Shown: positions 12,001 to 24,500, numbered from the stretch's first letter. The stretch is 64,000 bases of DNA from Lineus longissimus (GCF_910592395.1 NC_088316.1:16120001-16184000); one strand, 5' to 3'. Notes: generated from the sequence alone by a model not told the origin. Numbers and translations are program-made.

Positions 12001-13879
12001 TAGTTTCAACCAAAGTACTAAATACTAACCTATATCTTGAGTGGGTGTGTTTGTTTGTTTTTAAGACAATATGGCATCCTATTTTGGCTTCAGCTAACTT
12101 TTCAGCGAATTTTCCTTGATTTTCATTAAAGATGTTTGCTCATTTTAATTATCGTAAATTTGTAGTTGTTGGTTTGACGGTTGCTGTGTTCAAGTCGTTA
12201 GTTTGATACAACATGTACAAAGACTTGATCATTCATTTTGCACTATATGGCATCTAACTGGAAATATTGAATCTGTTGCAGGTGTGGTATCATTGTGGAA
12301 GTTCCTGCCCCTCCAAATCAGTTCCATCTGTTACCACACGAGCTGCAGAGAGGTCATCTGGTCAAGGTCACGCCAGTCATGTTCAATATCGGTCTCAACG
12401 AACAAGCGACTCTTGCAGAAAAGTAAGCCTAAGGGAAATGTTATAACGTTTATTTGACAGGTGATGGCTGTTGATTGCCGTGAGTTCAAAGGTTTATACA
12501 GTATTAATAATAGTCCTAATGGCAGAGTTTAGGGTTTGCTTCTGGCCAGATATTGAATTGTTTCTTGATGTGAATCTGATTGTCCCATATTCCTACTAGG
12601 AAACTGTTAAGTCAATAGATCACCTTGATTTATATTTTCTTTACAAATTGATGACTACATGAACCTGTGCTTTCACTTCAGGTTTGGTGATAACTCATTA
12701 CAGGAAGGGATCAATGTTGAGGGATGTCAAGGCATGATAACCTATTACGAGAAATTTGCTGAAACGTTTGGTGAACCAGGTAAATGTTTCAGCACAGTTA
12801 CGAAATCTCACTATCTGAGCAACGGAGCGATAGTAGTTAAAAGTTTGGTTATTAGGTTCACAAACTCAAGACTTCAGGCAGAACTTTTATAGGTGTAGTC
12901 AGCATGTTCCAAGATGATTTTGATATCTGTTATTCTATTTTCTAGCTAAAATTGGAAGCGACAGTCTACCGCTGGGTGAGCTGATGGCACGTCTGCAACA
13001 CAATGTTAGTGTGAAAAAATCAAAGAATGTGGAGATTTTACAGCTGGCTGAAGAGGTTGGTTCATCTGCTTTTGGTCTTTTAGTGTCCTAATACAAGATT
13101 TGGGTGTCCATTGCTCCTTCCCTGTACAGTGATAATCTACTTGACCAGCACTATGAAATTTAATGACGTCAGCATCCTGTTAAGATTACTGCCCCGGGGA
13201 CTTCAGCCTATGGTACATGTAGTGGAAGGAGTCAGTTGCAAGCTACAAAATGTGCTCATGTCTTGACTTGTGAGTCTTCTGCTTGCTTTGGCATAGGAAC
13301 AACATATACAAGGAATCGTAAGTGACCATTTCAATCGCTGTAGCTCTGACTCAATGATACGTGTATTTGTTTCTCTCTTAGATATGCCGCCAGATGAATG
13401 GACTCCGGTTTACCAGTTGTAAGAGCGCGAAAGATCGGACCGCCATGAGCATAACTCTTGAGCAGGTTCAGATACTACAGAGACAACATGACCTGGCGTC
13501 GCACGTCTTCATGGGTTCACTGGAATGTATGAGAAGGTAACTTCCATCAATTAGAACATTTTGGGGGTGGTGCTGACTTTCTGGGAGACAATAGTGTTAA
13601 CAGCACATTGGCAACCTGCTTATTTCAAACTTGGTGACTAGGTTGTTGGTGTGGCTGTTATGCTTGCCGTTTCCCACTTGCATGTATGGCATGAAAAGAA
13701 TATTTTATAAATAAAATGTATGACTGAACTTTCTTCTCATTTTCAGTGAGGGAGTCCGGAGAGAAAACACATACAAGAACACTGGTGCACGCAAATACGC
13801 TTTCAACAGTTTACGGGTGCTATCTTTGCCAAAATTATACCGCCCACCCCACGGGACATATGGAAACGTCCAAACATAG
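1..13879 (+). CDS. INPP4A: INPP4-type inositol polyphosphate 4-phosphatase (5' partial)
   Basis: Removes the 4-phosphate from PI(3,4)P2, shutting down PI3K signalling at endosomes and plasma membrane (family knowledge). Exons: <1-96, 328-480, 705-911, 1270-1308, 1726-1844, 2272-2385, 2607-2686, 3066-3216, 3481-3698, 3944-4001, then 4977-5079 or 7020-7122, then 8285-8392, 8585-8856, 9155-9358, 9542-9802, 10056-10300, 12282-12422, 12682-12779, 12946-13055, 13382-13536, 13747-13879 (stop TAG). All phases agree, giving about 1,020 codons without the missing N-terminus. Exons 1-3 encode a PH domain ([13 protein letters not shown] start, C-terminal helix with DAWIQAL); 1270-2686 a C2 domain (RLSVYDVK); the catalytic loop CKSAKDR lies at 13418-13438; the C-terminus [12 protein letters not shown] matches the family end. 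[11 protein letters not shown] resembles type I (INPP4A) rather than type II. The 2-kb intron 10301-12281 shows nothing else. Confidence 0.95.
122..251. repeat. 65-bp tandem duplication in an INPP4 intron
   Basis: Two adjacent 65-bp units (122-186 and 187-251) differ at only a few positions; both contain the string ATTGACCTGCAGTACACAGG. They lie in the short intron between the two exons that encode the start of the PH domain. Confidence 0.9.
2726..2842. mobile_element. Small foldback (MITE-like) element in an INPP4 intron
   Basis: A roughly 117-bp imperfect hairpin. The left arm contains GCCATGTTGCTTGTGAC (about 2745-2761) and the right arm its exact reverse complement (about 2806-2822). Similarity extends outward through TCTGAAAACT and TCCGAAAACT. 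It lies wholly inside the intron between exons 2607-2686 and 3066-3216. There is no coding capacity. Target-site duplications could not be fixed by eye. Confidence 0.7.
4977..5079 (+). CDS. INPP4 alternative exon, version a
   Basis: A 103-nt exon between TCTCCCAG and GTTTGATC that enters in phase 0 and leaves in phase 1. It encodes 34 residues beginning LNGRHEHVR and ending SCYE. It follows exon 3944-4001, whose last codons give QDLGK, and would join directly to exon 8285-8392 (GPPFKPS). Its length and phases equal those of exon 7020-7122, and both correspond gaplessly to the same 34-residue segment between the C2 and phosphatase regions of vertebrate INPP4A. The donor GTTTGA is weaker than that of version b. 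Confidence 0.75.
7020..7122 (+). CDS. INPP4 alternative exon, version b
   Basis: A 103-nt exon between GATCCCAG and GTAAAAGA, entering in phase 0 and leaving in phase 1. It encodes 34 residues beginning LPNEFEKAR and ending QEYK. Aligned without gaps to version a, 8 of 34 residues are identical (L1, E6, R9, D14, Y23, T24, L27, Y33). If both exons were spliced into one mRNA, this one would be read in the wrong frame and hit a TAG near its end, so only one can be used in a functional transcript. Confidence 0.82.
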
Positions 13880-14848
13880 AGTACATGTATCTCTGTGTAG
13901 TCCATTCCTATTAATCAATGCAATGTACTTAAACTCATGTACAAGTGTGGTCTACTCATTTGTTTCAAATACTGACACTGTAAACTCCTTTCGGAGTGTA
14001 ATTCTGATGTCAAAATACTTCATGTATTTTGACATCATTATAGCCATCATATGGGTACAGGTTTGAGTTGGGATGGGATGGGAGCATGAATTACTGTGAT
14101 AAGAGTAATTTAAACGCAGTATAGAATATTTTTTGCATTGTAAGGTGTTTTGATTGAAAAGGCATAACCTTTTCCATGTAGATCTAAAAGGACAATCCTA
14201 AACATCTAATATCAGTGATATTTTCTTTTGGCACCAATTACTTATATCCTGTAGTGCTTGAGCTTGCTAGACAGTCACGCCTGTTGATCAATTCATTGGT
14301 AAGGCATTTGCTTAGCGATTATGAATTGATTTATATCACGTTTGTGATGGAATGCCTCATGTACAAGGATACATGAGGAAGGTAATGGTCCTTGTTAAAA
14401 TGCTTTTAATTGGTCTTGTCTTGTTAAAGACTGTTGTACTTCAATCATGTGATCTGATAAGAGTATTACATACATGTATGACATTTTCTCTGTGCATGTA
14501 CCTGTACATGTAGGCATGCTATTTTATGCATAATTATTTTTCCAAATTATTTATTTCTTATTGGTAAAATTTTATACAGATTTAGGATGTCAGTTGTTTC
14601 TAACTGTTGGTAATGTATGTATTTGAAGCTTGGCCTGCTTTGGTTTGATACTAAAAGTTGCCTCAGATAAGATTGACCTTTTAGAAATCCTACACAAGAA
14701 TGCTGGCATCGTATGGTGGTATGTCAGTGCCCCTTGATGATTTGCCAGATCCACAAAGATGGCGACACATTCAGCTCAAAGTCATTGTGCACCATAGGTG
14801 TATTACCAGCCAATCAGGCGCACACAAGAATAATATTTACTTTAACAC

Positions 14849-14854
14849 AATAAA
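14849..14854 (+). terminator. Candidate INPP4 polyadenylation signal
   Basis: AATAAA about 970 nt after the INPP4 stop codon. A second AATAAA lies at 15314-15319, after the foldback element. Either could be used; the choice cannot be made from sequence alone. Confidence 0.35.
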
Positions 14855-15027
14855 ACAGTTTAAGAGCCTGGTTTGTGTTAAATGGTTTTCTGCCCAAGTG
14901 GGTGAAAAGGTGATGTACGCTCACCTGGTGTAATATCTTACTTCATAGTCATATCTGAATGCAACTTTGTAAATCGTAGTCAGGCTTTTGAGCAAACTGG
15001 ATTGTCTTGTTAATCAGCTTGTAATAT

Positions 15028-15248
15028 GTGACCCGCTCTACCAAAACTAGGCGCTTGTCGCATCTGAACTCGACAGGTTGATACGGACTTGTTGTTCATT
15101 TCCCTATTGTAGACCTTTTGTGAAATCTATTACAAACTGATTTGGTCACATTTCACAAAAGGTCTACAATAGGGAAATGAACAACAAGTCCGTATCAACC
15201 TGTTAAGTTCAGATGCGACAAGCGCCTAGTTTTGGTAGAGCGGGTCAC
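15028..15248. mobile_element. Foldback element, long copy (98-bp arms)
   Basis: Two 98-bp arms (15028-15125 and 15151-15248) are reverse complements at 96 of 98 positions and flank a 25-bp loop. The termini read GTGACCCGCTCTACC and its complement. The same terminal sequence forms a 50-bp palindrome at 28270-28319, so this is a dispersed family and not a local accident. It has no open frame of its own and is best described as a non-autonomous foldback or MITE element. Confidence 0.88.
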
Positions 15249-15806
15249 ATTTGGAAAACTTTCAATGTCAATTTTTATTTGTACATTTGTAATGATGTAT
15301 TATACGTACTAAAAATAAATTATCTTGTGTATATACCTTCTTATGAAGTTAATAGTGGTTAATTCCTCCCTCTTGAATTTTTCATTCATTACTAGAATTC
15401 AAAATCATTGTCACTCCATCCTCAATTCCCCGAAAGGAATAAAAATTGATCCAGTTTTGGTTGTGAAGTGAGGAAGATGATTTTGAGCTCGCCTGCCCTC
15501 TGTGTTGCCCAAGATCTCAAACAAAGCCTCTTGGTTGAGAGGTTCAGATATTGATATGAGAACGAGGTGGCATTTTGTTAAAGGATATCACATTGCCTGT
15601 TGTCAGAAATGCAAGGAAAGGGTGTAGGCCCCTATCTGCTGGGGAGGACCATGTTCTTCACAAATGACTTTCGCCAATGATGAGACCGTACCGGCCTGGC
15701 TCTTCCCACTACATATCTACTGTGATTCCTGTGGCTGTGCTGAATCTGTTTTGACACTAAAGCAAGTCATTATTTCTATCAAGTTCTCTTAGTTCAATGC
15801 TGTCCT

Positions 15807-16078
15807 GAAAACTAGTGTGAAATTGGCTCAGGCGACAGTAACGCTATCTCGCGGCAGAAAATCAAACTGAAATCTTCGTCCAAAATTGGCTTATACGATA
15901 GTGGCGCTGTCTCGCGGCAGAATATTGAACTGAAATATTCGCCCAAATCTTCCAGTTTCATGTTCTACCGCTAAGTGGCAGCACTGTCACCTAAGCCAAT
16001 TTTGGACGAAGATTTCAGTTCAACTTTCTGCCGCAAGATAGCGTTACTGTCGCCTAAGCCAATTTCACACTGGTTTCC
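15807..16078. mobile_element. Foldback element with internal duplication
   Basis: A 272-bp inverted repeat. The left arm begins AAACTAGTGTGAAATTGG and the right arm ends with the complement CCAATTTCACACTGGTTT. Both arms carry GGCGACAGTAACGCTATC and CTGAAATCTTCGTCCAAAAT in inverted order. The left half also contains a second, diverged copy of the arm (CTGTCTCGCGGCAGAAT, then CTGAAATATTCGCCCAAA), so the element carries both inverted and direct repeats. It is unrelated in sequence to the element at 15028-15248. Confidence 0.82.
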
Positions 16079-16354
16079 TATGAAATTGAGCATGCCCTCG
16101 GACTTTCTTTTCAGGCCTTTTGCAGGAATAGATTTTTTGGTATTGCCAATGACATAAAGGGTGGGGCCGATTAGCTGCATTTGCATTCGTCTTGCAAATA
16201 ACCTCGACAGATCTACCATTTTTATTCATTTTCTTCATGTCTCAGCCAAAGATTTAAAAACCTTTGATTTGATGACGGTTGTGATGATGGACTGGAACCT
16301 AGGCCTACGTCCAAGGCAAGATCACCATGTAATTGCGGTAAGACTCATTCTTGA

Positions 16355-16494
16355 CAGTGGAATCTATCTCAGCGAACACCTTTCTATTAAGAACACTAAG
16401 TCTAGTCCCAAAGTTGTAGTTTCCATTCAAGTTGACCTCTCTAACAGGACACCTCTAGCCTAGCACTTGTCAGTCCCAAGAGTGTGTTCTACTG
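16355..16494 (-). mobile_element. Tc1/mariner-like MITE, decayed copy A
   Basis: Matches, in reverse orientation and with deletions, the better copies at 22556-22741 and 41963-42144. It keeps CAGTGGAATCTATCTCAGCG at the left, TTTCCATTCAAGTTGACCTC and GCACTTGTCAGTCC inside, and TGTTCTACTG at the right. No TA dinucleotide remains at the left edge. Confidence 0.75.
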
Positions 16495-17011
16495 CACTCC
16501 TTTATTGTTGTTCTCCAATCCATGGCTGTTATTGCCACTCCAGAGCCAAATAGGGCTAGGGACTCCAAAACAGTCTGTTTCGACATCCTGATTGTCCTTC
16601 CTCTATGTATCAGGCGTCAAGACAAGGCCTGTCCATTGCGTCCGGAGTGTAAATGGGGCATTAGAATTTAGCACTCATACAGGATTTACTAGCTCTTCAG
16701 AGCTGTTCTACTGCATTAGAGGGGACTGAGGGCTTTACTTCCATCCAAAGGACGATGTCACAACCTGCTAAACACCAACTGGAGCATGGGCTAACCACAG
16801 GTTGGGACATTGTCCCTATCAACCAGTTTGCAACATGGTGAACAGAGAGGGCTACTTATTTCGTATGACGCAGTGTGGTGCAGCATCCTCCTCCTTAGAA
16901 TCAAGACATTCTTCCTCCATTTGCTTCTGTGCAAAGATATGAAAAAGAAACGTTCTTAAAATAATTAATTAAATGAGAAAAAAAGCAATAAAAAAAAAAG
17001 TGCATAACTTT

Positions 17012-17095
17012 TTGGGTTTTTCCGAGATTCGAACTTGCACCATTTGTCAATGTGCATCGCTGATCTTGTTTACTGACTAACAACACGTGCGTTTC
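17012..17095 (-). other. Possible tRNA-derived fragment (SINE-like)
   Basis: On the - strand the stretch contains GCAAGTTCGAATCTCGG, which resembles the T-arm/B-box of a tRNA, with AT-rich DNA and an A/T homopolymer at about 16992-17000 on its 3' side. The T-stem pairs poorly and I cannot fold a complete cloverleaf, so this is at best a degenerate tRNA pseudogene or part of a SINE. Confidence 0.22.
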
Positions 17096-17935
17096 TTACT
17101 TGATGACGTCAGGCGAAGTTACTGAGCTCTGATTGGCTGTCAATGTACACAATGGTACGAACCAACCTGTAAAAAAAACCTCGCGTCCCCACGTGCTCAA
17201 GTGTCCATTCGTATTTCCCGCGTTCGGAACTTACGAACTAATGGTGACGTCACCTGCTGTTACTAGAAGAAACTCCGACATCCTTCGATGTGTATATGGA
17301 GGATGTGACAAATCGCCAAGAAAACATTGCGAAATGTCAGTGTATAAATGCCGATATAAAGCATGAATGAGCATAAATCAAGTCATATACTTTGGTTAGA
17401 TTAAATAAATGATTAGTAACCCAATGAATATATCATAATGGAAGGAATTCGTGGTGAGTTAATCTGAGAATTCATGATTCAAATTCAAAAGTTAGGTCGA
17501 AAATGCTCATGATATAGGCCTACCCATATTATCATATACTCTTACTACAGTGACACTGACTGCATGCTGCTTGTGTATTGGCATGCACTGTACGTATTCA
17601 AGTCTTCTCTGCCCATGTTTGCCAAGGTCCGGTTAAAATTTACAAGATGAACAATGCTCAACCACAAGAGATCTTGCTGATGTTGAGTCACGATATGGAT
17701 GGAGGATCAGTACTCGATCACCGGATCAGTGACAGTGGTGATGATGGTGACCTTCCCGATGTACCTAACAGTAACACACCCTGTATTCTTACCGTGAGGC
17801 AAAAAAAGAAAATGAAGTCACTTGAGCTCTTATTTCCACCTCACCTCGACCATATTGTAAGGAGTAATGACTTAAAGAAGGTGCTTTCACAAGATAAATT
17901 GACTCCTATTTAATGGCTCCGTAATGTACACATGT

Positions 17936-18143
17936 AACAGAACCTCTCTATCAAAGGACACCCTTGGGACTGGCAAATGCTATCCTCTTAACTATTATGG
18001 TCTAAGGTTGCTTGATGATACAGAGGTCATATTTTTGTACATAGAAATAATGTATTTGTGACCAAAGTAACTATCCCTTAAAGAGAGGGTCATGCTAACA
18101 ACACGGGTGTCCTCTAAAGGATGTACCGCGGCACCTCTACATG
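17936..18143 (+). mobile_element. Tc1/mariner-like MITE, decayed copy B
   Basis: Begins AACAGAACCTCTCTATC, continues AGGACACCCTTGGGACTGGC, and near its right side has GGTGTCCTCTAAAGGATGTACC, all diverged matches to the copy at 22556-22741. The middle is rearranged and the right end is not cleanly defined. Confidence 0.6.
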
Positions 18144-18585
18144 AATAACATGTAGATGTTGGAATAATTGGGTCGACCTTACACATGTTACATATTGTAC
18201 ATTTGTGCTGACAATGTAGGCACTAGGCCTACTAATGATTTGACCATAATGTATTCATGTATTTATGTCATCAGTGGTGTGCAGCTGTAGTTTGAAGCAG
18301 TACTGTACTGTATATAACTTCATTGTTTAAAAATTAATCATGAGTTAAGGAAGTCGCTCAGTTTTGTGAATGCTTTATTTCAGTTCACTAGGTACAACCG
18401 CCAAATCTTCTTCATCAGAAGCTGTGATTTCTCCCCATTAACTATCGAACAAGAATCGTTGGATATTTTACCTGCTAATGTGGAACAGACCTGCCTCTTT
18501 CACTTTTATAGTATACACAGCCAGAGTGAATTAACCAAATGAATATTTTTATTCTTTCTTTAGATGAGTGAAGACAACTGCAAAT

Positions 18586-21500
18586 ATGTCATCAACTTTA
18601 AGTGGAAGTAACTTATTCAAGAGCATCGATGTAGCAGATTTGACCACTGTTGGCCAAAGACTCGATGATGGATCAATTACAGGGGAAGAACGAGACACAG
18701 TAAGTCATTAAAATTTAGTTGAGGGGCACTGCCCTGTATCCTTCAGCTTAAGTGCCAGATATAGTGAGTTATGCTGTCCTATGCTTAGGACTAGGTGCCA
18801 GATATAGTGAGTTATGCTGTCCTATGCCTAGGACTAGGTGTCAGATATAGTGAGTTATGCTGTCCTGTGTCTGGATGCTGGTCTTTATCCCTAGAGGCTA
18901 CATGTAGATGTAGTATAAATCTACAGTGTTTGAAGTTGAAACATGTATCAATCAATGAGTGTTTGCCCACATGAAGATAAAGTCGTCACCCATCTACGAT
19001 GATTACCTTAAATTCACTTTTCTTGTTTTCTCAAAAGTACCTAAAATGAGTTAGGCAATTATCGTAGAAGGCTGACGAAGTAAATACAAGTTATAAATCC
19101 ATTTTTTTAAACAATGCTTTTACTCCGTACAAAATACAAATGTTATTTGCATGCCAGTGCAGTTTGATACCTTTAGAGCTGATTAGGTAAACCTATAATT
19201 GGACAATACATTTGCCTAATCAGCACTCAAGTAGTGTCCTAATTCATAGGAACTCCCCCACAGTCAGTTCCATGCGAAGAGATGATTCTCAATCAGCTGA
19301 TTTGGGTTTGGTGAATAATTTCTCAATTAGGCCTACCTACGGTATTGACCTACTTTGTGATATACAAACGTTCTCATATGTGGATCCTGTTCACAGTTGG
19401 AAGGAGCTACGGTCTGCGATTCAAACACGACTTACCGTTTTGTTTGATGCTTCCCAGGCATCCTTTGATCTGTCGTCTACTCTCGCACTCTCAGTCTGAT
19501 CACAAAAGACTCGCATTTGCTTCTGTACTCCAGGAATTCGAAACATGCTCTCTTCTTCAATGTTGATGTGCTGGATAGTTCAAGATGTTGAATTATTTAA
19601 CCACAAATGAGTGTTGGAAGGAATAACGCCACACACTGGGACCTCCGGCCTTGCAAACGTGACTGCAGCAAACAGACTGCAGCAGTATTTATAATCTGTG
19701 CCAGTATAACTGTGCCTACATTTGTTTTATGAGACTTGTGGAGGTCTAGATCCAGTTATGTGCCTCAATATCAATTTCATCTTGGAGAAGGATAGAAACA
19801 CCTGTGTATCCGTATCGTCATTCAGCTTGGCTTATATTTTCTGCCCAGGATGTTAGTGGAACTTGGGACTCTTTTTCAGATATTGGAACTAAAAACTTGT
19901 TTAAACGAACGAACCTAATGCACTGGGACAATGAGAGTCAGTGTGTCTTATCAATGTAGGCCTTCGCTCGACCTAATCTTTTATTCTCACCTTGACCTTT
20001 GGAAATTTTGTCATTCTCTACAAGATCAGACAATAAGGCAGTCAGTTATTTTTGCTGATGACATTTTACTATTTTAGCAGGATGTCTAAGATTTGAGTTC
20101 ATTGCATTCACAATGAATTGTTTTCCCTGTTCGTTGATTGAAATTTAATACCTAATCATGGACAGGAAGAGAGGACTAATTCTCATTTGGGGCTGAGGCA
20201 TTGTTTTAGCAATGATACTTATTGTATCTTGTGTGTGAGTGAATTGGTGTAACTGTCAATTCCCTAGCTTCTTTAAATAATGTCATCACTTGTCAGTCGA
20301 TTAGCAGTTGCCGGTAAAGAAATCGCCATGATGCCCATAAACACTTTCCATTCTCTTCGCATTGGGCGGCAGGATCGCGTGAAGAAAAGGAAGCGTGGAA
20401 AGCATGAATTGGAAGAGGTTTCTGGGTCAGATGTCATGAATATGGAACAGGGCAGTCTTCTCAATAGTAGTGGTCGACGTCGAAATGGGCGTAATTCTGG
20501 TAGGGCTTCGATTGATAGCTGTCACAGTCATATTGGACAAAACTTAGGAGGGGTTTCAAGTGATAGCAGCCACTCAAAGGTTGGGGATATAAACCTACAC
20601 GTCGGTGGTGGAATGAGTGAAATTGAGTCCATTCCTTGCATGTGCAGTTGTCGAAATTCGGAAAATGACATCTGTGAACTTCATTCGGATTTAGCAGTTG
20701 ACGACACTCTGAAAGAAATTCCTTCACATGATTTAAGGAGATCAGGTTTTACTGAGAATGAGTTGTTGGTGCACAATTCAGGAAGTCTTGTTACAAGACA
20801 ACACGTAAATGATGACCCTGTTTCTGTCCATGACATGGAGGGTTTGGTGACTAGAGTTCCTGCTACTGGGGGTCCTGTCATTATTGATGATGCTAGGCAT
20901 CTTGTTGAAGAGAAGTATGTGACAAATCGAGGGCATAGCATGGGCCATTTTGCGGATCAGAAGCACGAGGATGGTGGAGAATGGAAAAGTAAAACAGAAC
21001 ATTTAACTGGGCAGAAAAAAGCAGCTGGTGCTGGGCAAAATGAAAAATATTTGGCAGAGGGGGAGCACAATGTTTGTGGGGGGCATGATGTAATGGGACA
21101 TTCTGTGGAGCACTTGGTTTGTGGAGGGTCTGATGTAGGACATTCAGCAGGGAAGCAACATGTTGCCACTGGAATAAGTGAAGGGCATACTACTACCCTA
21201 GATGTAAGACATGTCGGTCACCCAGACATAGGGCATCCGACTGAGCCAAAACCTGCATTGATCGGAGAACATGTGACTCTCCATGTCACGGGGCATACAG
21301 CAGAGCCAAAGCAAGTAACAGCTGGGGGTCATGTCACTTTCCATGGTCTTGGCGACTCTTTGCGTAGGCTCGCTGCAAGTGGCAGCCTTATTCACTCGGG
21401 ATCATTGTATGATGGTGATGCTCTCCTTTTGGATGATGATGCTGATGACACAACAAGCATTAGCGAAGAGTCATACGGAGATGGGGAACCTTCTGAGGTA

Positions 21501-24500
21501 TTTGAATTTCCTTACACAATTGGCTTTGAAGCAATTACAGGATAATGAATTGGTATATTTTAACACATTTTTGTTTTCAATCCATCAAGTATTTCAAATG
21601 TTTATTTGTTATCTTTGCAGAATGGCCAGACATTTCTCATGGCAGCCAGTGCCCAGGGCAATGTTGAGGTGGTCAAGAGGTTGCTGGAAAATGATGTGGA
21701 AGTGAACGCAGTTGACTTCGTGAGTGACATTTGTCTCAAAATTAAAAAGTTTAAAAGAACAATAGGCCTACTCGTATATTGTAACTATAAGAGCCATTAT
21801 GGGACTACGTGTAACTTTAAATTCACTGATGCCAAAACATACCAAAATAATTCAAGTACTAGCATAGTCTCAGATTCTCCCATTCCAAATATTCCGCTCA
21901 TGATAAACTCCAGTTTCAAAAATCAAAATTCAGTCAAAAGAGTCTGACTTGTCTGCATAAAGCTATTTATAATTGACATTTTATGATTAATTATTCTGTT
22001 TTTCCAGGATGATTGGACAGCGCTGCACTATGCCTGCAAGGAAGGCCAGTTTGATTGCTTGGTTACGTTGCTGGACAATGGGGCGAGCATCGAACAGAGA
22101 GATGTGGTACGTATGCTAAGAAAGTCCATACTTCTAATTGGCTGACTGGGTGGCCAGAGAATTTAGAGTAATGTCATTTCTGCCCGACTTTTTCTATGCA
22201 GGTCAGATATTTTCTGATCGTTTGGCTTGCGAGCTCATTGATACTCCATTTTATGATGACTATTAAGTTGGTCATGTTGAATGTCACTGTCAGGATTAAC
22301 CATTTGCCCTAAATAATGAAAGAATATTACCTGCATAAAATGGCACCTGAATTTTTCTCCAAACAGTTAATTCTTTAAAAAGAGCGTAAATCATGTAAAC
22401 TTTGTATCAATTCAATATCCTGATATTTCATTTGATTTATGAAATGTCACAAAATGACCTCTGGTAGTCATTGAATCTGACAGACACTTAAATCAAAGAT
22501 GATACAATGTATCCTGGTATCAGTGCCTATTATATTTTCATGCTTTATGTTCAAGTACAGTAGAACCTGTCTATTACGGACACCCTCGGTACTGAAAAGT
22601 GCTGTCCTTAATAAAGAGGTGTCCTGATTAGAGAGGTCAAATTGAATGGAAACAACCAATTTGGGATCAAAACTAACTAGTGTCCTTAATAGAGAGGGTG
22701 TCCTTAATAGAGAGGTGTCCGCTAAAGGAGGTTCCACTGTAGTTTATTTTGTCATTGTGATACACCCATAAAAATATCCTTTCAAATTGGCTTGATAAAA
22801 TGTTTTATAACATAAAGCAACGTTTTATAGCTTGTATAATGCAAATGAGTAATGATAGGTGCAACTAAAATGCCAGGTTGTTTTACCCTCGTAAAACTTA
22901 CCGTATGTGCCATTCTGGTGTGATATACTGACATATCGTAGGGGAATGGGGATTTGGGGGTCAGTTGTGTAATCAGAATTTTCTAAGATGAAACCTTCTC
23001 TTTCCGTATCTTTCTGGAACTAGAGTGTAAATTTCTTTCCGGGTCATATGAGTTATGATGCTCTACCTGATAATTGATGTCACTTGCCCTATTAAAATGA
23101 TTTTAGACAATGTCATGGGTGTTTATAACTTCTGTTGGTAAACATTGGCAGGTGGTTTGAAACATTCTCCCCTATTGTGTGTCTAACATGTATTAACAAA
23201 ATAGGCCAAATTGATGAACTTTGAAACAAGGGACTTCCTGTTCATTGTGTTATAAAATTTTTGATTTTTAGAAATGAAAGCCTTTTTAAAACACAGCTTG
23301 ATATAATTTGATCAAAGTTATGTGGGGTTTTTCTGCGTAAATACTACTTTGAACCTTGAGTGGTTAGTAATAATTTTGGCCTTTTCATGATTATAAGCTT
23401 TTCTTCTTCAGGGTGGCTGGACACCACTGATGTGGGCGTGTTACAAAGGAAAGGCTGACATGGTCCGTCTCCTGCTTGATAAAGGAGCGAATGTCCATGT
23501 GAAAGGAGAGGTAGGAACACTCTTTGACAACGAGGCAAATGACCCTGACTTTGGCTTGTAATGTCATGCTGTCTAATCCTAATCCTGTCTTGGGCTTAAA
23601 TCGGATTATCTTGAGAAGCGGAAGTGATTGTTGTGAAAGTTTTTCTTGACTTATCTTACTTTGTTATGCTAACAAAAAGATTTTATAGCACCAACAAGAG
23701 CCCTCTATTTTTTTCAGCATCATATGTCATGTATAATCTGGGCTGCCGGCCGTGGATATACAAACATCGTGGAAATGCTTCTGGATAAAGGTGCAAAGGT
23801 TAACACTACAGACAAGTATGGGACCAGTCCCTTGGTTTGGGCTGCGAGAAAAGGTCACATTGAAATCATTCAGGTGCTTCTCGAACATGGTGCTAACACT
23901 GATACTGCTGGCATGGTACGTATGAGTGGGAGAATTGTTTGTTGCTGTGATGATCCAGTAAATGTTCAACAGTTGTGCCAATTTGAAGACCGCAGCTTTT
24001 TACATTTGCTCATGAATGATGCCTTTGCAACAGTTTTGGTGACAACATCTTGCTGTTACAAAATGTCATTGATCCTCAAAGCTGTCAGTCTCATGAAGTG
24101 GAGAGGAACAGATGTACGCATCCAGGGAGATACGTAGAGTTCAACAGCGAAAAGCAGGGAGACCTGGGGCGCTGCCATCCCAATTTTGGCTTCTGTCATT
24201 TCTTTATCACTATACTGCATTGTACTGGCATTTTCCCATCTGTCATTCCCAAGTCTGACGAAATAATACAGTCCAGTGGCCAAGATCGGATGCCAGAAAG
24301 ACTAAGAAAAGGAGAAATAGAAATTCTTCTAGTCTATTTCATTCACCCTTAATTAACAACGTTTTTCTTTTTTTAGTACGCGTGGACTCCATTGATTGTT
24401 GCTGCCAGGCGAGGGTTTGTGGAAGTTGTCCGAGCAATCTTGGAGAGCAATCCCAACATCAACTCGGTGGACAAGGTATGCTTCCATACTGACAATCCTG

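Larger units (their letters stand above)
13880..18563. other. Intergenic region between INPP4 and KIDINS220
   Basis: About 4.7 kb with no gene that I can support. It holds the INPP4 3' untranslated region, two foldback elements (15028-15248 and 15807-16078), two decayed MITE copies (16355-16494 and about 17936-18143) and a possible tRNA-derived fragment near 17012-17095. Open frames here, for example 13746-14066 and 17578-17913, lack recognisable protein features. A pyrimidine tract ending in TTTAG at 18563 suggests that the first coding exon of KIDINS220 is preceded by an untranslated exon somewhere in this stretch. Confidence 0.6.
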
